From a virus, in IMG/VR virus record IMGVR_UViG_3300010389_000035, positions 1-43,335 of that record: a stretch of DNA of 43,335 bases; one strand, written 5' to 3'. A program made the translations under genes and the position numbers. Positions 33,367-41,242 of this stretch are shown here, piece after piece; position 1 is the first letter of the stretch; every line of letters starts with the position of its first letter. The notes beneath the pieces were generated by a model, which saw nothing but the letters and a program-made list of their open reading frames with translations, ran no database searches and had not been told where the DNA came from.

Positions 33367-33621
33367 ATTCGTAACACCAATCCGATTTAACATGACTTCA
33401 TCAACACGATCACGATTCGTATCAGCCAGCGTCTTCGCTATCAGCGGTATCGTGGCGATTTTTTCAGCGGTCACGGTTGCCAGCGTGCTAGTTGACAACC
33501 CCAAGGGCCCTGACGTGGCTGGGCAAGCCGTGGCACTAGTTGCCTGTGCTGGCTTGGCCGGGACTTGCCTGACCCTGGCAGCCGCCGCCGCTACTGATGC
33601 CGATTGATACGAATTCGTATC
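33367..33621 (+). repeat. ATTCGTAWC half-sites and 16-bp palindrome around the membrane-protein gene
   Basis: ATTCGTAAC at 33367, ATTCGTATC at 33415 and again at 33613, where it is half of the perfect palindrome GATACGAATTCGTATC (33606-33621). The palindrome overlaps the stop codon of the gene at 33392. The arrangement suggests a DNA-binding protein site upstream of the terminase operon. Confidence 0.5.
33392..33607 (+). CDS. Small membrane protein, two hydrophobic helices
   Basis: 71 residues. VSASVFAISGIVAIFSAVTV and AGQAVALVACAGLAGTCLTL are two membrane-spanning segments joined by LVDNPKGPDV. It ends in DAD. It is not near the lysis cassette, so host membrane takeover or superinfection exclusion are possibilities as well as a second holin. 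Function unknown. Confidence 0.6.
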   Translation: MTSSTRSRFVSASVFAISGIVAIFSAVTVASVLVDNPKGPDVAGQAVALVACAGLAGTCLTLAAAAATDAD

Positions 33622-33732
33622 GGTCACAAAATGTTACAATCGACCCGTTCTCAACAAGGGGGGCGGGTTCGCAACAAGGGCGGCCAATAGAAGGACATAG
33701 GGAACCTGCTGGTACGTGGGAAACATCTGTTA

Positions 33733-33823
33733 CTGTAATACTAAGGGGGTATCCCCCAAAAGTCAACTATCCTGTAGTACAGGCCCCAAAAAAATACGCA
33801 CCAAATACCTTCTTCTGTAATAC
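33733..33823 (+). promoter_or_regulatory. Three CTGTARTAC sites before terminase
   Basis: CTGTAATAC at 33733, CTGTAGTAC at 33772 (inside the perfect dyad CCTGTAGTACAGG, 33771-33783) and CTGTAATAC at 33815, directly touching the ATG at 33824. Spacing is 39 and 43 bases, about four helical turns. A GGGGGTATCCCCC hairpin lies at 33745-33757 between the first two. This looks like a cooperative operator controlling the packaging and head operon. Confidence 0.55.
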
Positions 33824-35077
33824 ATGGCCGTACGCACACCACCCCCGCTATCGCTACGGCACGCACAGGGTGAAGTTTTCAACAGCGACGCACGTTTTCG
33901 CGTACTAGTCGCAGGCCGCCGCTTCGGAAAGTCCTACTTAGCCTGCATCGAACTCTTGCGTGGAGCGATTGCTGCACCCGGCGAAACGTTCTTTTATTGC
34001 GCCCCGACGTACCGAATGGCAAAAGACATCGCCTGGAAGGTGATGAAACGCATTGTCCCCGCCGCCTGGATCAAATCCAAGAACGAAACGGACCTCAAGC
34101 TGGAACTTGTCAACGGTTCCACGATCGAACTAAAGGGCACCGAAAACGCAATGGCACTGCGAGGCCGCAGCCTTTCCGGCGTGGTACTTGACGAAGCCGC
34201 ATTTATGGACGCCGCTGTCTGGTTCGAGGTGATCCGCCCCGCACTAGCGGACAAACAGGGCTGGGCCTTATTTATTTCCACCCCCGATGGAACGGCCAGC
34301 TGGTTTTACGAACTCTGGCAGTACTGCATCACAGGCGACACGAACTGGAAACGGTGGAGCTTCACTACGATTGAAGGCGGCAACGTCCCACCGGAAGAAA
34401 TCGAAGCTGCACGAGGCCAACTCGACCCACGAACTTTCCGCCAAGAGTTCGAGGCCAGCTTTGAAAACCTATCCGGCCTCGTTGCCGTCTCATTCGGCGA
34501 CGCAAACATCACCACAGACGCGAAGGACATCCCAATCCTCCCGCTACTACTAGGCGTCGACTTCAACGTGGACCCAATGACGGGCATCTGCGCAGTAAAA
34601 ACCGACGACATCCTCTACGTTTTCGACGAAATCCACCTAACGGGCGGCGCCACCACCTGGGATTTCACGGAAGAAGTAATCCGCCGCTACGGCCTGGAAC
34701 GCCGAATCATGGCCTGCCCCGACCCCACGGGTGGTGCGCGTAAAACCCAAGGCGTAGGCGTCACAGACCACAACATCCTACGAAAATCCGGTTTTACGGT
34801 CTGCTCACCACGCAGCCCATGGAAAGTACGCGACAAAATCACCGCCGTCAACACCGCATTACTAGACGCCACTGGAACGCGCCGCTGCTTCATCCACCCG
34901 CGCTGCAAGGAACTAATCAAATCATTCCGCAGCTTGACCTATGCCCCTGGAACGGGCCTACCGAACAAAAATTTAGGCGTAGACCACGCATTTGACGCCT
35001 TCGGCTACTTATGCCTACAACAATTCAACCTCGCGAAATCAGGCGTAATGGGCAAAACTTCATATAGGTTGTATTGA
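33824..35077 (+). CDS. terL: Terminase large subunit
   Basis: 417 residues. ATPase and nuclease of the packaging motor. Walker A AGRRFGKS (residues 30-37), Walker B VVLDEAA (about 119-125) and an STP coupling motif (FISTPDG) are followed by the RNase H-like nuclease with LLGVDFNVDP (Asp near 245) and a C-terminal DHAFDAFGY. The length is short but complete for the family. It opens the rightward packaging and head operon, preceded by the triple CTGTARTAC site. Confidence 0.95.
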   Translation: MAVRTPPPLSLRHAQGEVFNSDARFRVLVAGRRFGKSYLACIELLRGAIAAPGETFFYCAPTYRMAKDIAWKVMKRIVPAAWIKSKNETDLKLELVNGSTIELKGTENAMALRGRSLSGVVLDEAAFMDAAVWFEVIRPALADKQGWALFISTPDGTASWFYELWQYCITGDTNWKRWSFTTIEGGNVPPEEIEAARGQLDPRTFRQEFEASFENLSGLVAVSFGDANITTDAKDIPILPLLLGVDFNVDPMTGICAVKTDDILYVFDEIHLTGGATTWDFTEEVIRRYGLERRIMACPDPTGGARKTQGVGVTDHNILRKSGFTVCSPRSPWKVRDKITAVNTALLDATGTRRCFIHPRCKELIKSFRSLTYAPGTGLPNKNLGVDHAFDAFGYLCLQQFNLAKSGVMGKTSYRLY

Positions 35078-35090
35078 GCTACACAAACCA

Positions 35091-35585
35091 ATGGTTAATT
35101 ACGAGGGCCCAAAAAAGCGCAGTCGTGGTGATAAACGCGCCCAAGAGTACATCGAAGCACGACAACGCCGCATGTACCGCCACCAACTCGACGGCCACAG
35201 CGTGCGCCAAATCGTATATGAGCACAGTGCCCGCGAAGGAATCAGCATCCCCACTGCCTGGCGCGACTGGGACCAAGTAAAACAATGGACCGAAGAGGAC
35301 TGGATCCGCGACCGCGAAGCAATGCTGGGCCGCATCCAAACCATGCGCCTCCGCGTCGTCCACGCCGCCATGAAAAAGGGCCACTACCAAGTCGCCGCGC
35401 AAGTTTTGGATTCCCTGGGACGTGTCCTGGGCGAAAACACACCCGAACAGGTATCGGTCCAAGTGCCATCACTAAGTATCCAAGTAGAACCAAAAGTAGT
35501 CACCGCGCAACTACCGCAAAGCGACGTAATCGAAGCCGAAATAACACCACAAAAAGAAGTAGATTCAGCTGAACCCAGCGAGTAA
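35091..35585 (+). CDS. Small-terminase-like DNA-binding protein
   Basis: 164 residues. The basic N-terminus and an HTH-like segment (MYRHQLDGHSVRQIVYEHSA, GISIPTAWRDWDQVKQW) are followed by helices (MLGRIQTMRLRVVHAAMKKG, HYQVAAQVLDSLGRVLGE) and an acidic, Pro-rich tail. This matches the layout of small terminases: DNA-binding head, oligomer helices, flexible tail. The order TerL then TerS is reversed from the usual one. It could alternatively be the partner of the HTH protein at 31446. Confidence 0.6.
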   Translation: MVNYEGPKKRSRGDKRAQEYIEARQRRMYRHQLDGHSVRQIVYEHSAREGISIPTAWRDWDQVKQWTEEDWIRDREAMLGRIQTMRLRVVHAAMKKGHYQVAAQVLDSLGRVLGENTPEQVSVQVPSLSIQVEPKVVTAQLPQSDVIEAEITPQKEVDSAEPSE

Positions 35586-35589
35586 ATCA

Positions 35590-35655
35590 ATGCCCGGACA
35601 CTACGGCCAAGGCAAAAAGAAGAAGCCCAAGGGAAAGAAAGGCCCCAAGAAGTAG
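35590..35655 (+). CDS. 21-residue Lys/Gly-rich peptide
   Basis: MPGHYGQGKKKKPKGKKGPK-K, starting four bases after the previous stop. It is short but very basic and stands first in a run of basic head-region proteins. It may neutralise DNA or bind nucleic acid in the capsid. Confidence 0.5.
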   Translation: MPGHYGQGKKKKPKGKKGPKK

Positions 35656-35680
35656 AATATGAACAGCTGTCGCGATTTCC

Positions 35681-35848
35681 ATGGCAAAACGCGGTTTATA
35701 CGCCAATATCCACGCCAAGCGTAAGCGCATCAAGGCTGGCGCGGACGAAAAGATGCGCAAACCAGGCTCAAAAGGCGCTCCAACCGCTGGCGCATTCAAA
35801 AAAGCGGCCAAAACGGCCAAAAAACGTAAACCAAAGGGCAAAAAGTAA
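35681..35848 (+). CDS. Small basic protein of 55 residues
   Basis: MAKRGLYANIHAKRKRIKAG, then KMRKPGSKGAPTAGAFKKAA and a Lys-rich end. The pattern RGLYANIHAKRxRIKxG...EKMRKPGxKGAPTAxAF is one I associate with a widely distributed small phage protein of unknown role. The TAA overlaps the next ATG (TAATG). Confidence 0.7.
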   Translation: MAKRGLYANIHAKRKRIKAGADEKMRKPGSKGAPTAGAFKKAAKTAKKRKPKGKK

Positions 35849-36198
35849 TGGCTGGTGTCGCTACAACCGCTGTCGACCGGTTCACAAACGTCGTCGAATA
35901 CACAGGGGCAACAATGTCCGCCGTAGATGACTGGTTCGCCGTTCATGGCCACACCAGTGAATATTCATTTGCAGCTGCCGTCACAAGCGAAGCCAACTTC
36001 ACCTTGGCTTTAGAGGCAAATTTCAACGGCAACGGCAGCTGGTTCACAATCGACACCAGTAAGACCATCAATGCATCGGGCCAATACGTCTACTTTTACA
36101 GCGGGAAGCCCGCATCCCAGATCCGCATGAGGATCGCTTCCATTTCCTCTGGAACGGTATCTTTAACGCCCCATATTGTCACTGCTTACCACGGCTAA
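35848..36198 (+). CDS. Structural-type protein of 116 residues
   Basis: A beta-rich small protein (NFTLALEANFNGNGSWFTID, GQYVYFYSGKPASQIRMRIA, SLTPHIVTAYHG). It lies in the head operon and is coupled by TAATG on both sides. It could be a head decoration or head fibre protein. No motif decides. Confidence 0.5.
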   Translation: MAGVATTAVDRFTNVVEYTGATMSAVDDWFAVHGHTSEYSFAAAVTSEANFTLALEANFNGNGSWFTIDTSKTINASGQYVYFYSGKPASQIRMRIASISSGTVSLTPHIVTAYHG

Positions 36199-36377
36199 TG
36201 GGCACCCGAATCATCAGCGGCTTCTGCACCCACCTTGAAGTGGACTCAGAAAGCCGCGTTACCGAAGCTTCATTTGCGTTTATGACGCCCCAAGACCCCG
36301 AGGACTTCGGAGGTCTGATGGTGCGTCTTGCTAGCGGCATCGAAGTAATGATTGAAGTGGAGGATGACGATGATTGA
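36198..36377 (+). CDS. Small acidic protein of 59 residues
   Basis: MGTRIISGFCTHLEVDSESR ... ASGIEVMIEVEDDDD. The start overlaps the previous stop and the end overlaps the next ATG. It is acidic, while its neighbours are very basic, so they might pair. Function unknown. Confidence 0.5.
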   Translation: MGTRIISGFCTHLEVDSESRVTEASFAFMTPQDPEDFGGLMVRLASGIEVMIEVEDDDD

Positions 36378-36642
36378 ATACCGCGGCGAAAAATTTAGCG
36401 GTTATAACAAGCCAAAACGCACGCCAGGCCACGCAAAGAAAAGCCATGCGGTGCTTGCCAAAGAAGGCGACACGGTAAAGCTGATCCGTTTCGGCCAACA
36501 AGGCGTCAAAGGCAGCCCAAAAAAGGAAAACGAAAGCGAATCCGCCCGAAAACGGCGCGAAGCATTTAAGAAACGCCACGCCGCTAATATCAAAAAAGGT
36601 AAAATGTCCGCCGCTTACTGGGCAAATCGCGAGAAATGGTAA
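36370..36642 (+). CDS. DUF6321-like basic protein of 90 residues
   Basis: From ATG 36370 (MIEYRGEKFSGYNKPKRTPG). KSHAVLAKEGDTVKLIRFGQ, then QGVKGSP and the end KKRHAANIKKGKMSAAYWAN form a pattern that I associate with a conserved phage family (DUF6321). Very basic, in the head operon right before portal. Likely a nucleic-acid-binding head component. Confidence 0.7.
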   Translation: MIEYRGEKFSGYNKPKRTPGHAKKSHAVLAKEGDTVKLIRFGQQGVKGSPKKENESESARKRREAFKKRHAANIKKGKMSAAYWANREKW

Positions 36643-36646
36643 CTAA

Positions 36647-38125
36647 ATGACCTATGCAGTTCCCGGCCAGATCCGCACCCACCTTGTAAGCTCCAGCACG
36701 ATCGGTGGAGCAGACAGCCCGTTCACCCGCACCCAGGCGGTACTGGACATGATGAAGGGCTGGGAAATCATGAAAGCCGTGACCCTTGGCACGGAATACC
36801 TCCGCGAAAACAGCGAAGCCTTCCTACCAATCGAGCCCCGCGAGGATTACACCGCATATTTAGCGCGAGTAAACCGCGCTGTATTTTCACCGTTTACCCA
36901 ACGCCTGGTGCGTGCCGCCGCAGGGTTAATTCTGCGTAAACCAATCAGTTTGGTAGGCGACCCATATTGGACGGATATTTTCGCAAAGGACGTTGATGGC
37001 TGCGGTTCAGATCTAGACGAGTATGCCCGCCGCCTGCTGCTGTGCTCCCTAAACTACGGTCATTGTCATACATTAGTAGATTTTCCGGCCCCAACGGGTG
37101 CCCGCAGCCTTGCGGAAGAGCGCGAGCTTAACCGCCGCCCGTACTGGATCGAAATCGACCCAGAGAACATCTACGGCTGGCGCCTGGACCGTGAAGTCAA
37201 CTACGGAAATCTTGTCCAAGTCCGCATCAAAGAAAAAGCAGTAGTTCCCGACGGCGAATTTGGCGAGAAAGTCTACGACCAGATCCGTGTAATCGAGCCT
37301 GGCCAATACCGCATCTACCGCCAGGTCGAAACCAAAAAGGACATGCAGGGAGGCTTCCCATATCCAAACGCCTTCGACGCAACAGATGCCACCTCGGACT
37401 ACGAGTTAGTGGAATCAGGCGACTACAGCCTGGGTCAAATCCCGCTGGTCACAACATATTCCGGCAAAGTAGACACCCTTACAAGTAAGCCGCCCTTACT
37501 TGACATCGCCTATTTAAACCTGGCCCATTTCCAGCGCCAAGCCGACCTAATCCACAGCCTGCACATTGCAAGCCAACCAACGTTAGTTCTGGAAGGCTGG
37601 GACGACCAAACCAAGGACATGGCTATCGGCGTGAACTACGCAATGGCCACGCAACCGGGCAACAAGGTTTACTACGTCGAACCAGCAGCCAGCGCATTTG
37701 AAGCGCAATCCAACGAGATCCGCGAGCTACAGATGCAGATGGCCACCCTTGGCATCAGCACACTTAGCCAGCAAAAGTTTGTTGCCGAATCTGCCGACGC
37801 ACGCCGCCTGGACCGTGTCGACACAAATTCAATGCTGTCGATGGTATCTCTTGACCTGGAACAAGCCCTACAAAAAGCGTTTAATTTAGCCGCCGACTAT
37901 GTAGGAATCGAACCACCCGAAGTAAAGATCAGCCGCGATTTTGACATCGACCGTTTAATCGGCCAAGACGTAACCGCGCTGACGGCATTGTTCGAGCAAG
38001 GTGTCTTGGGCCGCGACGAGTTCCGCCAAATCCTTGTCCAAGGTGAAATCCTGCCTACCGCTAGTGAGCAACAGCAGGCTGGTACTGAAACTGAGGACAG
38101 TGAGTCCGACCCAACTGAGGAATAA
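36647..38125 (+). CDS. Portal protein (DUF4055-like)
   Basis: 492 residues. It forms the dodecameric ring at the capsid vertex through which DNA is packaged. It follows terminase and precedes scaffold and coat. Segments such as PFTQRLVRAAAGLILRKPIS and PQLLDIAYLNL-type helices (PPLLDIAYLNLAHFQRQADL), and the long helix EIRELQMQMATLGISTL..., fit the wing and stem helices of siphovirus portals. An acidic Glu/Ser-rich C-terminal tail is present. Confidence 0.85.
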   Translation: MTYAVPGQIRTHLVSSSTIGGADSPFTRTQAVLDMMKGWEIMKAVTLGTEYLRENSEAFLPIEPREDYTAYLARVNRAVFSPFTQRLVRAAAGLILRKPISLVGDPYWTDIFAKDVDGCGSDLDEYARRLLLCSLNYGHCHTLVDFPAPTGARSLAEERELNRRPYWIEIDPENIYGWRLDREVNYGNLVQVRIKEKAVVPDGEFGEKVYDQIRVIEPGQYRIYRQVETKKDMQGGFPYPNAFDATDATSDYELVESGDYSLGQIPLVTTYSGKVDTLTSKPPLLDIAYLNLAHFQRQADLIHSLHIASQPTLVLEGWDDQTKDMAIGVNYAMATQPGNKVYYVEPAASAFEAQSNEIRELQMQMATLGISTLSQQKFVAESADARRLDRVDTNSMLSMVSLDLEQALQKAFNLAADYVGIEPPEVKISRDFDIDRLIGQDVTALTALFEQGVLGRDEFRQILVQGEILPTASEQQQAGTETEDSESDPTEE

Positions 38126-38175
38126 ACGCCAAGGCATAAGTTCTTGTAAACTACACAAGTAGACTAAACGAGTAC

Positions 38176-38367
38176 ATGGAGTATGCCTACATGGGCAAAT
38201 CACTAGAAAAGGTACTAAAACCCGACGGTTCTGAAGTATGGGAACTCGTGGAATTACGCGAACCCCAGCCCGAACCAGAACCAGAACCCGAGGTATGTAA
38301 AGCTGTGCGTAAGCGCAAGCCATCAAAGCCTGCGGAAGAAACCCCTACCTCTACTTTTGACTTCTGA
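38176..38367 (+). CDS. Small Pro/Glu-rich protein of 63 residues
   Basis: MEYAYMGKSLEKVLKPDGSE; a second ATG at 38191 is preceded by GGAG. The middle has a (PE)n run (QPEPEPEPEV) and then Lys-rich residues. Just upstream lies a CTTGT...ACAAG dyad (about 38143-38159). It ends two bases before the scaffold start. It may be a scaffold-linked or head accessory protein. Confidence 0.5.
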   Translation: MEYAYMGKSLEKVLKPDGSEVWELVELREPQPEPEPEPEVCKAVRKRKPSKPAEETPTSTFDF

Positions 38368-38369
38368 CT

Positions 38370-39095
38370 ATGGAAGAGCACGTCATCCAGGAAACGCCCG
38401 TGGCGAGTCCTGACCAGCCTGTGGCTGCAGCCGACACCGCTCCACAGCAACAAGACTCGTCACTTGCTGCAAAAGCTGAATATGAAGCGCAACTTGCTGC
38501 ATTAAAACAGCAAGCAGTTGAAGCCGAGGAACGTTTCCAAGGCATCAAAAGCAAGCTCGACGATGTCTACAAAAAGCAGGACGACCAGCGCAAGAAAACG
38601 TTGGAAGACCAAGGCCAGTGGAAAGACCTTTGGGAAGAAGCGAACAAAAGCGCCCAAGAAAAGGACACGCAAATCAGCGCACTGGAACGTCAGCTGGCGG
38701 ACCTAAAGGTCTCCAACGAGGAGGCATCCATGCGTACAAAAGCTCTATCAGCGATCAGCCGAGCCGGTGCCATCAACGCCGAGCAGATGCTGCTGCTGGT
38801 ACAAAACAACCTGCACAAAAAAGACAACGGCGACGTTGTAATTTTGGACAAAGGTGTCGAACAAGATATTACTAACTACCTAGGCAATTTAAAGAATCCT
38901 GGTTCAGGTTTTGAGCACCACTTCAAGCCCAGCAGTGCCGCTGGTATGGGAGCCAAGCCCACACCAAATTCTGCTATTGCCCCTGGGATGGCTAATCCAT
39001 TCAAGGCCGGTAGTATTAACATAACGAGACAAATGCAACTAAAAGCAGAGGAGCCTGAACTTGCAGCTGTGCTGGAAAGGGAAGCTTCTTTGTAG
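38370..39095 (+). CDS. Capsid scaffolding protein
   Basis: 241 residues. A Gln/Ala-rich N-terminus is followed by a long charged coiled coil (about residues 30-120: KAEYEAQLAALKQQAVEAEE; SAQEKDTQISALERQLADLK), then a helical C-terminus ahead of the coat gene. Size, coiled coil and place between portal and major capsid protein are typical of scaffold proteins that shape the procapsid. Confidence 0.8.
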   Translation: MEEHVIQETPVASPDQPVAAADTAPQQQDSSLAAKAEYEAQLAALKQQAVEAEERFQGIKSKLDDVYKKQDDQRKKTLEDQGQWKDLWEEANKSAQEKDTQISALERQLADLKVSNEEASMRTKALSAISRAGAINAEQMLLLVQNNLHKKDNGDVVILDKGVEQDITNYLGNLKNPGSGFEHHFKPSSAAGMGAKPTPNSAIAPGMANPFKAGSINITRQMQLKAEEPELAAVLEREASL

Positions 39096-39110
39096 CCCCG
39101 GTGGGGCTTG
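39094..39110 (+). terminator. Hairpin between scaffold and coat genes
   Basis: AGCCCC-GGT-GGGGCT with a short TT tail just over the scaffold stop. A second dyad (CCAAG/CTTGG) follows within 30 bases. This pair probably stabilises the coat mRNA or attenuates upstream reading. Confidence 0.45.
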
Positions 39111-39166
39111 TCTCACCAAGTCCGTGGCTTGGACCCCGCACACACCTTTAACGTTGGTTTTCTAAG

Positions 39167-40249
39167 ATGGCCGCACCATTTCAGAATTATTCCGGCGGTG
39201 TCCTTCTCGCGGACATCGTAAAGAGGAATAATCTCAGCACCTATGTGTCTGAGGCAGTAAAAGAGCGCAGCTTGTTCATCAAGTCTGGCGCTGTTGTTCG
39301 TAATCCTTTGCTGGATGCCCGCGAAGGCGGCACCCGCATCCAAGTCCCTGAGTTCAATCCAGTATCTCCAACTGAGGAGATCATGGACGGTACAGCTACG
39401 TGGGGCACAAGCACCGCTGGCTACCTGACTCCACAGAAGATTGGCACGGGCACCCAGATTGCTTCCATCTGCCATCGCGGTTTCGCGTATGCAGTGGACG
39501 ACGTTGCAATGTTGGCAGCGGGCGAAGACCCAATGCTTCACATCCGCAACCAGCTTGCCGATGCAATCAACAAGCTGAACAGCGCACGCCTGTTCTCGCA
39601 GCTTGCCGGTCTGTTCGGCACAGCATTGTCTGCCCATTCATTGGACAAGGCAATTGGTGCAACTTCAGGACAAGGCGAAGCCAACTTCCTGACCGCAGCC
39701 AATTTGGCTGAGGCCCGCGCTGCTCTTGGCGAGCGTGGCGATGAGCTGGACACCTTGATTGTCCACCCATCCGTTGGTTTCTACCTGTATCAGGTCGGCC
39801 TTCTTACCTTCAGCACCTCTGCACTGGCCGCTTCTGGCGCCGTGACCTGGGGCGGTGGCGGCGTAGGCGTCGGCGCACGCAGCATCGGCGAATTCGCTGG
39901 CTGCAACGTGATCATGGACCCACAGGTCAACACTGTGATCCCTGGCACGGCAACCCACGTCAAGGAGTTCCGCTGCTACCTGATGAAGGGTGGTTCAGTT
40001 CTGGAAGGCGTCCAGCAGGATCTGCGCATTGAAGCAGACCGCAACGTGCTCTCGAAGCAAGACGTGCTTTCTGTGGACTACCACACCGCCTATCACGTGA
40101 TGGGCACCAAGTGGACTGACGCTGGTGACAACCCCACCAACGGCAACCTGGCCACCGCTAACAAGTGGTCTGCCACCTACGACATCGACCTGATTCCTAT
40201 GGTCGAGCTGATCGTCAACAGCCCACTGGACACCAGCGCAATCGCCTGA
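39167..40249 (+). CDS. Major capsid protein
   Basis: 360 residues, HK97-fold type by context. The N-terminal MAAPFQNYSGGVLLADIVKR and VSEAVKERSLFIKSGAVV lead into GTRIQVPEFNPV (E-loop region), with an A-domain-like ELDTLIVHPSVGFYLYQVGL and a P-domain. It follows scaffold and is flanked by its own terminator. No strong Shine-Dalgarno is seen, which is unusual for the most abundant phage protein. Confidence 0.88.
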   Translation: MAAPFQNYSGGVLLADIVKRNNLSTYVSEAVKERSLFIKSGAVVRNPLLDAREGGTRIQVPEFNPVSPTEEIMDGTATWGTSTAGYLTPQKIGTGTQIASICHRGFAYAVDDVAMLAAGEDPMLHIRNQLADAINKLNSARLFSQLAGLFGTALSAHSLDKAIGATSGQGEANFLTAANLAEARAALGERGDELDTLIVHPSVGFYLYQVGLLTFSTSALAASGAVTWGGGGVGVGARSIGEFAGCNVIMDPQVNTVIPGTATHVKEFRCYLMKGGSVLEGVQQDLRIEADRNVLSKQDVLSVDYHTAYHVMGTKWTDAGDNPTNGNLATANKWSATYDIDLIPMVELIVNSPLDTSAIA

Positions 40250-40273
40250 TACATCCAGTACAAGCTGATATTG

Positions 40274-40308
40274 CCCCGCTTCGGCGGGGTTTTTTATTGG
40301 GCTAAAAT
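40274..40308 (+). terminator. Terminator plus TAAAAT candidate promoter after coat gene
   Basis: CCCCGC-TTCG-GCGGGG stem and TTTTTT (40274-40295), then GCTAAAAT at 40301-40308. The same T-run-ATTG-G-GCTA pattern is found at 1303-1325 and 30053-30069. It would separate coat transcription from the connector and tail operon. Confidence 0.8.
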
Positions 40309-40332
40309 TAGAGAAAGTATCCCTGCAGTCTT

Positions 40333-40863
40333 GTGGCCGCAACAATTGATGCCACATTAAAGGGCGCAAACTCCAACAGCTTTGTAACGCTGGCGGAAGC
40401 AAACGCCTATTTCGAGACCGTTCCAAGTTCTTCAACTTGGGACAACAAAACAGACGACCAAAAGAACCGTGCTTTGATTAGCGCAACCCGTTGGATCGAC
40501 AGCCTTAATTTTTACGGTGACCGCTGCGATAGCGGCCAAGCCTTGAGCTGGCCCCGCAACAACTACCACATTGACCGTGTGGAACTGACGTGTTCCGCTA
40601 TCCCAGTAGACATCAAATATGCCGTCTACGAGCTGGCACGTGCTTTAGCAAACGACACCAGTGCCATAACCGGAAACAAGGGCACCGAGGGTTTATATGA
40701 AGAAGTAGAGCTAGGCGAACTGAAGGTGAAATACAACACAGACAGCCAAGCAGTTGGCGCTGTGAACAACATTTTCGATGTCTACCCGTGGTTACAGTCT
40801 TACCTTGGAGCCTTCACCCTAGGCGGTTCTGGGGGCTATCAAGTGCGCGTGGTTCGAGGTTGA
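40333..40863 (+). CDS. Head-tail adaptor (DnaT-like / gp6-type connector)
   Basis: 176 residues from GTG at 40333 (MAATIDATLKGANSNSFVTL). AEANAYFETVPSSSTWDNKT and ALISATRWIDSLNFYGDRC form the conserved helical start of the adaptor family often annotated as DnaT-like. Directly downstream of coat, it probably binds the portal ring. Confidence 0.75.
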   Translation: MAATIDATLKGANSNSFVTLAEANAYFETVPSSSTWDNKTDDQKNRALISATRWIDSLNFYGDRCDSGQALSWPRNNYHIDRVELTCSAIPVDIKYAVYELARALANDTSAITGNKGTEGLYEEVELGELKVKYNTDSQAVGAVNNIFDVYPWLQSYLGAFTLGGSGGYQVRVVRG

Positions 40864-40864
40864 C

Positions 40865-41242
40865 ATGTCAAAAATCGACGATACCTTTTCAGCGATTCCA
40901 GCCCAGATTCTTAATGACTGGGGCCAAGACATCACGTACATCAAAACGGTAACACCCCGTGTATACGAGCCAAGCACGGGCGAAATATATGGTGCTGACG
41001 TTGAGACAACAGTGAAAGGAATAATTACCCGTTTAACGCCCCAGGAATCGCAGGGACTGTACCAAACCACCGACGTAAAGATTTTGATTGGTACGGCAGA
41101 GCTTGGCGATTATTACCCAACAGAAGCCGACCGCGTGCAGTATCCGCAGGCAGGTGAAACCCGCGAAGCCAAGATCATTAGCATTTTGACCTATCGTGGT
41201 GACAACCCGGTGTACCACACCCTGATCGTGAGGCCACAGTAA
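40865..41242 (+). CDS. Head closure (stopper) protein
   Basis: 125 residues, beta-rich (LNDWGQDITYIKTVTPRVYE, VKGIITRLTPQESQGLYQTT). Size and order after the adaptor match the SPP1 gp16/HK97 gp7-type stopper that closes the portal channel. It starts one base after the adaptor stop and ends by overlap with the next ATG. Confidence 0.65.
   Translation: MSKIDDTFSAIPAQILNDWGQDITYIKTVTPRVYEPSTGEIYGADVETTVKGIITRLTPQESQGLYQTTDVKILIGTAELGDYYPTEADRVQYPQAGETREAKIISILTYRGDNPVYHTLIVRPQ

Noticed and set aside
39113-39637. Leftward open frame of 174 codons opposite the coat gene
   Set aside because: Antisense shadow; coat gene coding is clear.
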